A stretch of 64,000 nt of DNA from Cyanobacteria bacterium OH_CBrB_359 (GCA_023433065.1 JAEZET010000001.1:62001-126000), one strand, 5' to 3'; positions 1-8,289 are shown, counted from the first letter of the stretch. Notes: a model not told the origin generated them from the sequence alone. A program made the numbers and translations.

Positions 1-303
1 AAGTTCAGCCTTATAGATTTCTCCCTGAGATTTAAACTCTGCGATTTGGACCTCAACATCAGGAATTTCATATTTTTCAAAGAATAAATTTTGTTTTACT
101 ATTTTCTTCATTTCTTCTTCGATTTTTGGCAAATCCTCTTCTGTCAATGTATAACCATCAATATCAAAATCATAATAAAACCCGCTGTCAATTGCAGGTC
201 CTATTGCAAGTTTTGCCTGAGGGAAAAGATTTTGAACAGCTTGTGCCATAATATGCGAAGCTGAATGTCTTAATATGTGTAGTGTATCTTTATTCTTATC
301 CAT
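1..303 (-). CDS. thrS: threonyl-tRNA synthetase, N-terminal part (cut by window edge)
   Basis: Only the first 101 codons lie in the window. The ATG is at 303, and translation begins almost at once with the editing-domain signature H-x3-H (H13, H17), followed by the AIGPAIDSGFYYDFD stretch typical of the ThrRS N2 editing domain. Most bacterial ThrRS carry a TGS domain of about 60 residues before this point. Here it is absent, as I recall for cyanobacterial ThrRS. The enzyme would charge tRNA-Thr in the cytoplasm. The catalytic core lies outside the window. Confidence 0.9.
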   Translation of the reverse strand, partial: MDKNKDTLHILRHSASHIMAQAVQNLFPQAKLAIGPAIDSGFYYDFDIDGYTLTEEDLPKIEEEMKKIVKQNLFFEKYEIPDVEVQIAEFKSQGEIYKAEL

Positions 304-366
304 TAGTTTATCCTTTTCATAGTCTTTTTTATTTATATCATATTTTTTGCTGAATTAAAAATTTAA

Positions 367-396
367 AAGGCACTTTATGTTTTAATAAAGCGCCTT
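367..396 (-). terminator. intrinsic terminator after pfp
   Basis: A 12-bp stem (367-378 with 385-396, one G-T wobble on the minus strand) and a 6-nt loop follow the pfp stop. T-rich sequence follows on both strands, so it may also stop plus-strand transcription heading towards pfp. Confidence 0.7.
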
Positions 397-417
397 TTTT
401 AATCTGTTTTTTATAAT

Positions 418-2100
418 TTATGCATTAACTAAACGCGCTTCACTCTCAAGTTTTAATGTAAGCGTCGTTATATCGGCAACAGAAGATGGTCCGAAGTATT
501 GAATTGAACCCGGGAATATATATTTGTCTTCTAAAGCCCAAGCTTCTCTGTTTTTCTCAAGTTTTTGGAACACAGGACCTTCAAGGTCTACCAATGCTTT
601 TTGAATTACTGGTTTAAATTCACCGTGTCTTTTTTCCATATTCATCATCATTGTTAAAGGTACACCGCCGGCAACCCAATCTTGAGCATAAGAGGTAAGA
701 TTTTTAACTGATGATAAGTAACCGGTTAAACCAAAGCTCATTAAGGCAAAAGCATTATAGCCCAATGAATAGCAATAGTCCGCATCAAAGTTCGACGGAA
801 ATGCACATCTGCCTTCATATCCGAAGAAATGTGCCTGTTCACAGAACTTTCCATTATAACGGCCTTGTTTTTTAAGAACGTCTAATCTTAATTTAATCAT
901 CTCAATTAAAAGTTTTTCAGTCTCTATTCTTGAAACCTGAACATTACCGTGAGGGTCTCTGTCCATAAGTAGTTGTTCTTTAATCATTGTTGGCAATGAA
1001 TCATAAACTTGTGCATTTATTTCAGTTAGTCTGCTTTTAATAATTTCAAACTTCTCAAAATCATTTTTTGCCGCTTTATAATCAGAATCATCTTCTACAA
1101 GAGTAAGAACATCATTCAATTCGCAAATCATAGACTTTATTTCAGGTATAAACTCGATTAAGCCCTCGGGAATCAATGCAATACCAAAGTTTTTATTTAT
1201 ATCAGCTCTTTTAGCGATTATGTCTGACATATAATTTACTACCTGTGTTAAAGACATTTTTTTAGCTTCAACTTCTTCAGAAATCAACGTTATATTTGGC
1301 TGAGTTTGAAGTGCAACTTCAAGCCCTACGTGTGTTGCGCTTCTTCCCATAAGTTTTACAAAGTGCCAGTATTTTTTAGCTGAATTGGCATCTCTTTGAA
1401 TATTTCCAACCATTTCGGCATATGTTTTTGTTGCTGTATCAAAGCCGAATGAAATTTCAATCTGGTCATTTTTCAAATCACCGTCAATTGTTTTAGGACA
1501 TCCGATAACCTGAATACCTGCCTCTTTTTTTACAAACCATTCAGCAAGCATTGCAGCGTTTGTATTAGAATCATCTCCACCTATTATTACAATACCGGTT
1601 ATATCTAAGTTTTGGCATACATTCCAAGCTTTTAAGAATTGTTCTTCTGTCTCAAGCTTCGTTCTGCCTGAGCCAATAATATCAAAACCGCCTGTATTTC
1701 TGTATTCGTCGATGAATTCTGATGTAAATTCAATATATTTGCCATCAATGATACCCGAAGGACCGCCTAAAAATCCAAATAATTTATTTTCAGGATTTGC
1801 CTGTTTTAAAGCATCAAACAAACCTGCAATTACGTTATGACCGCCGGGTGCCTGACCGCCTGATAAAATAACCCCGACATTTCTCTTTTCACTAGTCTTT
1901 TCAAAATCTGAGGATTGAAAAGTCACTGTGGGTTTACCGTATGTATTAGCAAAAAGTTCTTTTATCTGCTCCTGGTCTTTAATAGATTGTGTAGCCGCAC
2001 CTTCTTTAATAACGAGCTTTTTAATACCGTTATACAAACTAGAAGGCAATTTAGGCTGGTATTTAAGTCTTTCAATTTGCAATGGTGAAAGTTCTTTCAT
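418..2100 (-). CDS. pfp: PPi-dependent 6-phosphofructokinase
   Basis: This 560-residue protein belongs to the long (plant beta/spirochaete-like) class of diphosphate-fructose-6-phosphate 1-phosphotransferase. It reversibly phosphorylates fructose 6-phosphate with PPi in glycolysis and gluconeogenesis. Visible motifs are the nucleotide-site loop GVILSGGQAPGG (residues 76-87), GGDD at 174-177 (the Asp replaces the Gly of ATP-using enzymes and marks PPi specificity), PKTIDGD at 202-208 with the catalytic Asp, and MGRSATHVGLE. An AGAGAGG ribosome-binding site precedes the ATG. The gene is followed by its own terminator. With fba at 28424 it supports a PPi-based glycolysis. Confidence in family is high. 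Confidence 0.95.
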   Translation of the reverse strand: MKELSPLQIERLKYQPKLPSSLYNGIKKLVIKEGAATQSIKDQEQIKELFANTYGKPTVTFQSSDFEKTSEKRNVGVILSGGQAPGGHNVIAGLFDALKQANPENKLFGFLGGPSGIIDGKYIEFTSEFIDEYRNTGGFDIIGSGRTKLETEEQFLKAWNVCQNLDITGIVIIGGDDSNTNAAMLAEWFVKKEAGIQVIGCPKTIDGDLKNDQIEISFGFDTATKTYAEMVGNIQRDANSAKKYWHFVKLMGRSATHVGLEVALQTQPNITLISEEVEAKKMSLTQVVNYMSDIIAKRADINKNFGIALIPEGLIEFIPEIKSMICELNDVLTLVEDDSDYKAAKNDFEKFEIIKSRLTEINAQVYDSLPTMIKEQLLMDRDPHGNVQVSRIETEKLLIEMIKLRLDVLKKQGRYNGKFCEQAHFFGYEGRCAFPSNFDADYCYSLGYNAFALMSFGLTGYLSSVKNLTSYAQDWVAGGVPLTMMMNMEKRHGEFKPVIQKALVDLEGPVFQKLEKNREAWALEDKYIFPGSIQYFGPSSVADITTLTLKLESEARLVNA

Positions 2101-2164
2101 TTAATTTACCTCTCTATTCTTATTGTTTGCCATTGCTTTTAATTTTATCATAAAAATGCTACAA

Positions 2165-2209
2165 AAAAATAATATTAACTGCGATAAATCAACAATTAAT
2201 ATTATTTTT
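2165..2209 (-). terminator. AT-only hairpin terminator after the graspetide precursor gene
   Basis: A 14-bp A/T stem (2165-2178 with 2196-2209) and a 17-nt loop lie just beyond the precursor stop at 2233. On the minus strand a run of seven T follows the stem. Confidence 0.6.
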
Positions 2210-2232
2210 ATAAAATTAAGTTTTTTTAAAAT

Positions 2233-3069
2233 CTATTTTTTACTTGCAATGTATTCTTCGATGAAAAGAAGATTTGTATTTGTAAATGTATGTATAATGT
2301 CTGCATCTAAATTCGGAATAACATAACCTGCTTCATTTAATCCTTTTGTTACATATTGTGGAGGTTCTGGGTTAAAGCTGCCACCTTCTTCTCCAAGTGC
2401 CATTGTTGTCATTGTAGGAAGCTCTATACCTGTTTCATTTAATCCTTTTGTTACATATTCTGGAGGTTCTGGGTTAAAGCTGCCGCCTTCTTCTCCAAGT
2501 GCCAATGTTGTCATTGTAGGAGGCTCTATGCCTGTTTCATTTAATCCTTTTGTTATATATTCTGGAGGTTCTGGGTTAAAACTGCCGCCTTCTTCTCCAA
2601 GCGCCATTGTTGTCGCTTCTGGAGGTTCTGGGTAAAAGCTACCACCTTCTTCTCCAAGTGAATATGTTGTCATTATTGGTTCTTCTGGGATTTCAGGTCT
2701 TTGAGGACCTGCATACCTTGCAATAATTTCAGGAGTGTCGATTATAACAGGAGTTGGATCAGGTCTTTGAGGACCTGCATATCTTGCAATAACTTCAGGA
2801 GTGTCGATTATAACAGGAGTTGGATCAGGTCTTTGAGGACCTGCATATCTTGCAATAACTTCAGGAGTATCGATTATAACAGGAGTTGGATCAGGTCTTT
2901 GAGGACCCGCATATCTCATTACAAATTCATCCTTTAAAGGCTGTAAAGAAAAAGGCTTTCCAGGGATAAGTAAAGTATTTAAATCTGGTTTATTAATTTC
3001 AGTTATATCATAATTAATAAACAAATCATAATTCAATTGAATTTTTTTTGAGTTTACTGAATCTACCAT
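2233..3069 (-). CDS. candidate multi-core graspetide (RiPP) precursor
   Basis: This 278-residue repetitive protein is read as the substrate of the divergent ATP-grasp ligase at 3165. Residues 1-51 are non-repetitive and would be the leader. Residues 52-125 hold three 22-residue repeats (RYAGPQRP...IIDTPEVIA) plus a partial fourth. Residues 134-249 hold four TTxxxxEE motifs (134-141, 153-160, 187-194, 221-228), mostly in 34-residue units. The last 25 residues are again non-repetitive. TTxxxxEE is the core motif of plesiocin-type (group 2) graspetides, in which Thr hydroxyls and Glu side chains are joined as esters. There is no signal peptide, and no protease or exporter gene lies nearby. An AAAGGAT site precedes the ATG at 3069. 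The family assignment is an inference from motif and neighbour; an unmodified repeat protein remains possible. Confidence 0.75.
   Translation of the reverse strand: MVDSVNSKKIQLNYDLFINYDITEINKPDLNTLLIPGKPFSLQPLKDEFVMRYAGPQRPDPTPVIIDTPEVIARYAGPQRPDPTPVIIDTPEVIARYAGPQRPDPTPVIIDTPEIIARYAGPQRPEIPEEPIMTTYSLGEEGGSFYPEPPEATTMALGEEGGSFNPEPPEYITKGLNETGIEPPTMTTLALGEEGGSFNPEPPEYVTKGLNETGIELPTMTTMALGEEGGSFNPEPPQYVTKGLNEAGYVIPNLDADIIHTFTNTNLLFIEEYIASKK
2323..2670 (-). repeat. tandem repeats of about 102 bp coding TTxxxxEE units
   Basis: Coding repeats within the precursor gene. Three units carry TTxALGEEGGSFNPEPP followed by xTKGLNE, and a first shortened unit lacks the second half. Copies differ by a few substitutions, which points to recent duplication. 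Confidence 0.85.
2719..2916 (-). repeat. three tandem 66-bp coding repeats
   Basis: Three nearly identical 66-bp units encode the 22-residue RYAGPQRPDPTPV-IIDTPExIA repeat. A fourth partial copy continues to about 2695. All copies stay in frame, so this is protein repetition and not a CRISPR array. Confidence 0.9.
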
Positions 3070-3148
3070 ACAAAATATCCTTTAAACAAACCACATATAT
3101 ATATAAAAAATATATACTCTATCCATTTTCAAATTTTGAAAAATATGT

Positions 3149-3154
3149 TACAAT
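3149..3154 (+). promoter_or_regulatory. possible -10 element of the ATP-grasp gene
   Basis: TACAAT, preceded by TG at -1/-2 of the hexamer, ends 10 nt before the ATG at 3165, so the transcript would have almost no leader. No Shine-Dalgarno sequence is seen. The 95-bp gap to the divergent precursor start must hold promoters for both genes. Confidence 0.4.
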
Positions 3155-3164
3155 TATTCACATT

Positions 3165-4076
3165 ATGATATTAATAATCGGTGCACCTGACGAACAACAT
3201 TCAAAGTATATTTACGACAAACTCACCAGTAGAAATGAGGATGTTGCTTACTTTGATACAAGACAAATTCCGGCTAATCTTTTGGTCAACTGGAATCCCG
3301 ACGATAAGGATGTTGCCGGATACTTTAAAATAGATAACAATAAAATCTTTTTTAAAGACATAAAAAGTGTATACTGGAGAACACACTATGGATTGCGAAC
3401 TAAGCATAATACCAATAACCAAAAACTTCTTTTTATATTGAATAAAGAACTGGAATCAGCTTACAACAGTGTCTTTTGCGCTCTTAATTGTTTATGGATA
3501 AATTCTATAGATGCAATTGAGCTCCACAGAAAAAAGGGATATCAGCTTAATTTAATGGCTCAAAATAATATCAGGATTCCCAAAACCCTAGTAACAAATG
3601 ATACTGATGAAATAATGCAGTTCATGGAATCAAATAGCAACAGGGTTATATTCAAACCTGTCAACGGAGGAGCACTAACTGAAATATTAACTCCTGCTCA
3701 TCTCACAAAAGAACGTCTCGATGGTTTAAAAAATTCTCCTGTTCAATTCCAAGAGCTTATAGAAGGTGTCGATATCAGAGTTTACGGAATTAACAATAAA
3801 TTATTTGCAGCCAAAATCGTCGCAAATACAATAGACTTTAGAGGTGATTCAGCTGCTGATATTGTACCAATAGAACTTCCTGACAACATCAAGCAAGATT
3901 GCTTCAAAATTATGGAACTCTTTAAATTAAAATTAACAGGGATTGATATAAGACTCACTCCTGAAGGTGAATATGTTTTTATTGAAGCAAACCCTTCTCC
4001 GATGTTTATTCATTTTGAAAAAATGACAAATTACCCCATTTCCGAAAATCTGTGTGAAATGCTTATAAATGCATAA
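3165..4076 (+). CDS. ATP-grasp ligase of the MvdC/MvdD (graspetide synthetase) type
   Basis: This 303-residue protein has the ATP-grasp fold. A Rossmann-like N-terminus (MILIIGAPDEQHS) is followed by an L-rich KGYQLNLMAQN...IPKTL stretch, the nucleotide-binding IFKPVNGG segment, QFQELIEGVDIRVY, and the Mg-binding end GIDIRL...YVFIEANPSP. This layout matches the microviridin/graspetide ligases, which activate Asp/Glu carboxylates with ATP and join them to Thr/Ser or Lys side chains of a precursor peptide. The frame is open upstream to 3048, but that would overlap the precursor gene, and family alignment starts at 3165. The divergent TTxxxxEE repeat protein at 2233 is the obvious substrate. RimK-like ligases are the main alternative. 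Confidence 0.8.
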   Translation: MILIIGAPDEQHSKYIYDKLTSRNEDVAYFDTRQIPANLLVNWNPDDKDVAGYFKIDNNKIFFKDIKSVYWRTHYGLRTKHNTNNQKLLFILNKELESAYNSVFCALNCLWINSIDAIELHRKKGYQLNLMAQNNIRIPKTLVTNDTDEIMQFMESNSNRVIFKPVNGGALTEILTPAHLTKERLDGLKNSPVQFQELIEGVDIRVYGINNKLFAAKIVANTIDFRGDSAADIVPIELPDNIKQDCFKIMELFKLKLTGIDIRLTPEGEYVFIEANPSPMFIHFEKMTNYPISENLCEMLINA

Positions 4077-4176
4077 AAAAGCTTAAAATATAACATTTAT
4101 TTATAATTAGTAAACTTTTGGCAAATTTTTTTATATTACGTTTTTATATCCATATAAAAACAGGGAAATATATAAT

Positions 4177-4737
4177 ATGATAAACGTTTCACCGGTTAAT
4201 ACAGGCTATAGAATAATTAAATCAGCACCTGCAACATTTAGTGCAAAACCAGAATATACAGCGCCATTCAGCATTAAGTCAATACCTGAAAAAGATGTTT
4301 TTAATGTCCAAAATTCAGATGCTGATGACTCAAAAATAACAAAAATTTATAATGAAGATAAAAAAATTCTGAAGAAAACGACAGTAACAATAGAACACCC
4401 TGTCTTCTACTTTAATTCAAATCAACACGTCAAGAAAAAATCAATTAAAAAAATTCGCTCTGAAGCCCCCACAAAATACTTAAAAGATGTCTATTATCTC
4501 TTAACGAACACAGGCTCATCAACAGGAGCTGTTGAAGGTATCAGATTTTTACAAGAATCTGTCGATAAAAGAGAAATAACAAAAAAACAAGCTGTTGATT
4601 TGTTACTTGATTTGATTAATTGTGATGAATTACGTTGTTCATTAACCCGCTACAGTGACTTCTACGGATATGCTCATATGCTTGGAGAAAGTCCTGGGTA
4701 TCTGGGAGCTTACAAAAAATTAACTCAAAACGACTAG
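4177..4737 (+). CDS. hypothetical protein, 186 residues
   Basis: I do not recognise the family. The N-terminal 80 residues are low in predicted structure and rich in Ser, Pro, Lys and Asp. The C-terminal half (about 95-185) looks like a compact helical domain with YLKDVYYLL, GAVEGIRFLQ and KKQAVDLLLDLI stretches. There is no signal peptide or membrane segment. An AGGGAA site lies 9 nt before the ATG. The stop codon overlaps the stop of the convergent gene at 4734 by four bases (CTAG). Confidence 0.7.
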   Translation: MINVSPVNTGYRIIKSAPATFSAKPEYTAPFSIKSIPEKDVFNVQNSDADDSKITKIYNEDKKILKKTTVTIEHPVFYFNSNQHVKKKSIKKIRSEAPTKYLKDVYYLLTNTGSSTGAVEGIRFLQESVDKREITKKQAVDLLLDLINCDELRCSLTRYSDFYGYAHMLGESPGYLGAYKKLTQND

Positions 4738-5753
4738 TTATCTTTGCTTAATTTGAATCCTATTGCTTTTGAAATTTTGCTGCCTAAGTAATACCCTATA
4801 CCTAATGCCATTATAGACCCTCCGGCGACTGTTGGTAAAAATATTGCAGCAGCAGCACTCAACAGAGCGCCTGTTAAAGAGCCGCATATCACATTTAAAG
4901 ATGAATTTGCTGTTTGTTTAAATTTATCCTTTGACTTTACTTTAATTATAGCCGGAAGCTCCAGTAAGCTTGCGACTATCAAACCAATTACAGGCATTCT
5001 GTGGAGCGTAAGTATTGCTAATTTTAGAGGTTTTTTACAATTCAACCTCACACACTTTCTTGCAACACTCTCTTCAACTCCATTTAAGTGTTTTATTGTC
5101 TTATGATATGCATCAATTTTTAATGGTTCTTTTAATAATTTATTTGCAATTTTTGTAAAAAATGGAGATTCACCCACTGTTTTATCAATCTTATCAAGAA
5201 ATTTAGTCTTTCTCGGATTTCCGTGGAACCATTTTTCGACAGAAGTTCCAACAAAAAAACCATATTTGGCATATGAGTTCTGCGGCATATCAGAAATCTT
5301 TGAACGATTTGCAATTTGAAGTATATCTCTTATATCTTCTTTGGCATTTATTGCGGCAATTGCGGCTAATCCGACAGTTTTAACGGGATTATCAGAATCT
5401 TCGCTGTTTTTTATATTAACAATTCTCCTCGCCATGGGGAAAGGACTTGCAACAACAGACCATAGCTCTCTTTTCTGAGCTTCATTTTGCTTTTCTTTCG
5501 AAACATTTCCATAAAAATTAAAAGCGGCGGATTTAGAAAGATTATTATAAGAATCAAAATTGGCATATACGTTTTCAAAATCTTTTTTCAGCTCGTATAA
5601 ATCTTTTTTTATTACTGACGGTAATTTAACTCTTTCACTATCCCTCCTGTCAGTACCAAGGTGTCGTCTGTCATTTTCTACAGAAACATATTCCTGTCTT
5701 CTGTCAGTATTAATTTGATATTGAGGATACAATTTATAGATATCGCCTGCCAA
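4734..5753 (-). CDS. hypothetical membrane-associated protein with DRR motifs
   Basis: This 339-residue protein starts with TTG at 5753, supported by an AAGGA site six bases upstream. Residues 17-45 contain three DRR triplets (TDRRQ, NDRRH, TDRRD) followed by SERVKLP. The middle is helical and charged. The C-terminus has hydrophobic segments near residues 250-270 (AILTLHRMPVIGLIVASLLEL) and 289-330 (Ala/Gly-rich), which suggests two or three membrane helices. Function unknown. It overlaps the convergent gene by 4 bp. Confidence 0.65.
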   Translation of the reverse strand: MAGDIYKLYPQYQINTDRRQEYVSVENDRRHLGTDRRDSERVKLPSVIKKDLYELKKDFENVYANFDSYNNLSKSAAFNFYGNVSKEKQNEAQKRELWSVVASPFPMARRIVNIKNSEDSDNPVKTVGLAAIAAINAKEDIRDILQIANRSKISDMPQNSYAKYGFFVGTSVEKWFHGNPRKTKFLDKIDKTVGESPFFTKIANKLLKEPLKIDAYHKTIKHLNGVEESVARKCVRLNCKKPLKLAILTLHRMPVIGLIVASLLELPAIIKVKSKDKFKQTANSSLNVICGSLTGALLSAAAAIFLPTVAGGSIMALGIGYYLGSKISKAIGFKLSKDN

Positions 5754-5876
5754 AATTATTCCTTTTTACACCCTTTTATACTTTCTATATAAAACATCTC
5801 AACCTATAAACATGCCTAAAATCATAAATATTTTAAAAAATCGTATCATTTTATTGTTAAATATTAAAATAAGAAC

Positions 5877-5900
5877 CGGGGTCTTAAAACTAAAACCCCG
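5877..5900 (-). terminator. terminator downstream of the lpx operon and aminopeptidase
   Basis: An inverted repeat, CGGGGTCTTA against TAAAACCCCG, with a short loop, followed on the minus strand by a T-rich stretch. It lies 29 bases beyond the aminopeptidase stop. Confidence 0.65.
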
Positions 5901-5928
5901 ATTTACCCCGATATAATAAACACAACTT

Positions 5929-7032
5929 TTATATAAGAAATTTGCCGTCTTTATAGATTAATTTATCATCAGCGTATATTTCACTGCCGTTTTTCATATT
6001 TTTAATCAAATCCCAGTGCAACCCTGATACATTCTTACCACCTGTTTCGGGATAAGATGCACCGACAGCCATATGAATAGAACCACCGATTTTTTCATCA
6101 AAAAGAATATTACCTGTTACATCCTGAATCATATCGTTTGTACCGATTGCAATCTCACCCACAAACCTTGAGCCTTCATCCATGTCAATCATATTCAAGA
6201 AGAATTCTTCTCCTTTTTCAGCCCTGGCTTCAACTATTTTACCTTTTTCAAGAGTCAAGTGAATTTTATGAGACTCATTTCCTCTATATATTGCAGGAAA
6301 ATCAAAATAAATCTTTCCTTCGGCGCTATCTTCAACAGGAGATGTATAGATTTCGCCATCCGGGAAATTACACTCACCGCAACAGTTTTTCCATATTCTG
6401 CCTTCTGTCGAGAAAGTTATATCTGTATCTTCGCCTACAACTCTTAATTTAGATGTACCTGTTAAATAATCGGCAAGACGTTGCTGCTCGCAACCTATCT
6501 GCTTCCACTTTGCAACAGGGTCGTCAAGATGAAGATAACAAGAATTTATAACAAATTCTGTATATTCATCCAAAGACATTTTCGCTTCTTGCGCAAGTGC
6601 ATTTGTAGGAAAATCCGCTATCACCCACTTTAATTCACCTTTGGCTGCTCTTGACAAAAGAAGCTCGGATAAACTTTTTGTAGCTTTTGAACGTCGTGCC
6701 ATTTTTTTAGAATCTGCTTTTGCCATATTCTTAACATTCAAAGGGGCTCCTATTGAAATAAGCTTTTGAGCCTGTTCATATTCAAGCCTTAGCATAGGAT
6801 CTATGTAATCCAACTGCTCATCTGTTGCATATTTTATGTAAGTTTCTGCCAAACCTTCCATTGCACATTTTACAACGGGATTCGCTCCTTTTAATAGAAC
6901 CTGCTTATAAATTTCCTTAATTAAAGGTTGAGCCTCATAGCTCTCAGACCTTATTATGGTCAAATCACCCGGTTGGACATCAACCGAATATTCTACTAAA
7001 ACTTTTGCGTATTTTTCCCAAATATTATTCAT
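5929..7032 (-). CDS. M29 family aminopeptidase
   Basis: This 367-residue protein resembles AmpS/PepS/aminopeptidase T, two-metal peptidases that remove N-terminal residues in the cytoplasm. Family signatures seen are the N-terminal YAKVLVEYSVDVQPGD segment, EGRIWKNCCGECNFPDGEIYT in the metal-binding region, and the C-terminal NVSGLHWDLI stretch containing the metal-ligand His and Asp. An AGGAG site lies six bases before the ATG. It is nine bases after lpxA and probably the last gene of that operon, although its job is unrelated to lipid A. Confidence 0.9.
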   Translation of the reverse strand: MNNIWEKYAKVLVEYSVDVQPGDLTIIRSESYEAQPLIKEIYKQVLLKGANPVVKCAMEGLAETYIKYATDEQLDYIDPMLRLEYEQAQKLISIGAPLNVKNMAKADSKKMARRSKATKSLSELLLSRAAKGELKWVIADFPTNALAQEAKMSLDEYTEFVINSCYLHLDDPVAKWKQIGCEQQRLADYLTGTSKLRVVGEDTDITFSTEGRIWKNCCGECNFPDGEIYTSPVEDSAEGKIYFDFPAIYRGNESHKIHLTLEKGKIVEARAEKGEEFFLNMIDMDEGSRFVGEIAIGTNDMIQDVTGNILFDEKIGGSIHMAVGASYPETGGKNVSGLHWDLIKNMKNGSEIYADDKLIYKDGKFLI

Positions 7033-7041
7033 ATAAGCTCC

Positions 7042-7833
7042 TTAATCTGCTGTGTAATCACTCTTTCTGACAACAACTCCACGTTTTGAAGTTCTTATAA
7101 ACTCAACAAGATTTTTTACATATTTATCCTGAACCAAAGTCTGTTCAATAACATCAGCCGCTTTTGGCACTGTATAATCACCCGATTGGATAATTTTAAA
7201 TGCATTTTTTAAATTTGTTCTTTCTTCAAGAGTAATCCCCCTGCGCTTCAATCCCACAACATTAATACCATGAGGAATTGGGGGTCTGCCATCGCCTTTG
7301 CAATAAGGTAAAATATCCATTCTTGAAGCTGAAAAACCGCTTATGATACACATTTCACCAATTCTGACATTCTGATGAAAAACGCTCATTCCGCCAATAA
7401 ATGCACCATATCCAACTTTTACATGCCCACCAAGAGTAGCAAGATTGGCAAGAATCACCTCATCTTCAAGAACGCAATTATGAGCCACATGAGATGATGC
7501 CATAAGCAAGCATTTGTCTCCTATTATGGTCGCATTACCTTCCCCTGAGGCTCTATTCACTGTTACATACTCTTTTATTAAACAATTTTTACCGATTATG
7601 GTTTTTGTAGGTTCATTTTTATAACTCAAATCCTGAGGGGGGGTACCTATACTAGCGAAAGGCGAAATTATTGTGCCTTCACCTATTTCACAATGTTCTA
7701 AATATGCATTTGCAACTATTTTTACATTTTCACCCAGTTTAACATTCTCGCCGATTATTGTATTTGGTCCAATAACCGCACTATCAGGAATAACTGCACC
7801 GTCAGCTATTATTGCTGTTTTGTGAATTGTCAT
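7042..7833 (-). CDS. lpxA: UDP-N-acetylglucosamine O-acyltransferase
   Basis: A left-handed beta-helix protein of 263 residues made of hexapeptide repeats (for example AVIGPNTIIGENVKLGENVKI). It transfers a 3-hydroxyacyl chain from ACP to UDP-GlcNAc, the first step of lipid A synthesis. The catalytic His region is visible as SHVAHNCVLEDEVI. The C-terminal helical domain follows GINVVGLKRRG. Length is normal for LpxA. It is transcribed after lpxD-lpxC-fabZ. Confidence 0.95.
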   Translation of the reverse strand: MTIHKTAIIADGAVIPDSAVIGPNTIIGENVKLGENVKIVANAYLEHCEIGEGTIISPFASIGTPPQDLSYKNEPTKTIIGKNCLIKEYVTVNRASGEGNATIIGDKCLLMASSHVAHNCVLEDEVILANLATLGGHVKVGYGAFIGGMSVFHQNVRIGEMCIISGFSASRMDILPYCKGDGRPPIPHGINVVGLKRRGITLEERTNLKNAFKIIQSGDYTVPKAADVIEQTLVQDKYVKNLVEFIRTSKRGVVVRKSDYTAD

Positions 7834-7848
7834 TTAATCATCTTCTTT

Positions 7849-8289
7849 CTATATGACTGAAACCATCAAATCGGCTTCAACTGTTAATTTAGCGTCAACA
7901 AAACCTTTTACATGGACTTTTACTATGGGGCCTTTAATTTTTACAAGTTCAGACTCCATATCAAGCCTGTCTCCCGGTCTTACAATATTTTTAAACCTTG
8001 CATTGTCAATAGCGACAAACAAAACTGTTTTACCCTTATATTCAGGAAGCGTCATCAAAGTACCTGCGCTCAACTGGGCTAAAGCTTCAATCTGCAAAAC
8101 ACCCGGCATAATAGGGTTTCCTGGGAAATGCCCATTAAAAAATTCTTCGTTTATTGTAACATTTTTATAACCTTTACAATACTTTCCTGGGACACACTCT
8201 GTTATTCTATCAACCAAAACAAACGGATACCTGTGGGGAATCAGGTTCATAATTTCCATAATATCAAATTGTAAAGTTTCTTCGCTCAT
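7849..8289 (-). CDS. fabZ: 3-hydroxyacyl-ACP dehydratase
   Basis: A hot-dog-fold enzyme of 146 residues that dehydrates 3-hydroxyacyl-ACP in fatty acid elongation. The start motif LIPHRYPFVLVDRI carries the catalytic His, and HFPGNPIMPGVLQIEALAQ carries the helix with the catalytic Glu. Its ATG directly abuts the lpxC stop codon, so the two are probably translationally coupled. It competes with LpxA for 3-hydroxyacyl-ACP, which makes the shared operon meaningful. Confidence 0.96.
   Translation of the reverse strand: MSEETLQFDIMEIMNLIPHRYPFVLVDRITECVPGKYCKGYKNVTINEEFFNGHFPGNPIMPGVLQIEALAQLSAGTLMTLPEYKGKTVLFVAIDNARFKNIVRPGDRLDMESELVKIKGPIVKVHVKGFVDAKLTVEADLMVSVI

Noticed and set aside
2719..2916. 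Regular 66-bp repeats resembling a CRISPR array
   Set aside because: The repeats are directly adjacent without unique spacers, stay in frame and encode a conserved peptide. No cas genes are present.
2701..2937. Plus-strand frame of 78 codons with RTCISCNNFRS repeats
   Set aside because: It is the antisense shadow of the 66-bp repeats in the precursor gene and has no ribosome-binding site of its own.
3048..3164. Upstream extension of the ATP-grasp frame
   Set aside because: It would overlap the divergent precursor start and the promoter region, and adds residues that do not fit the family N-terminus.
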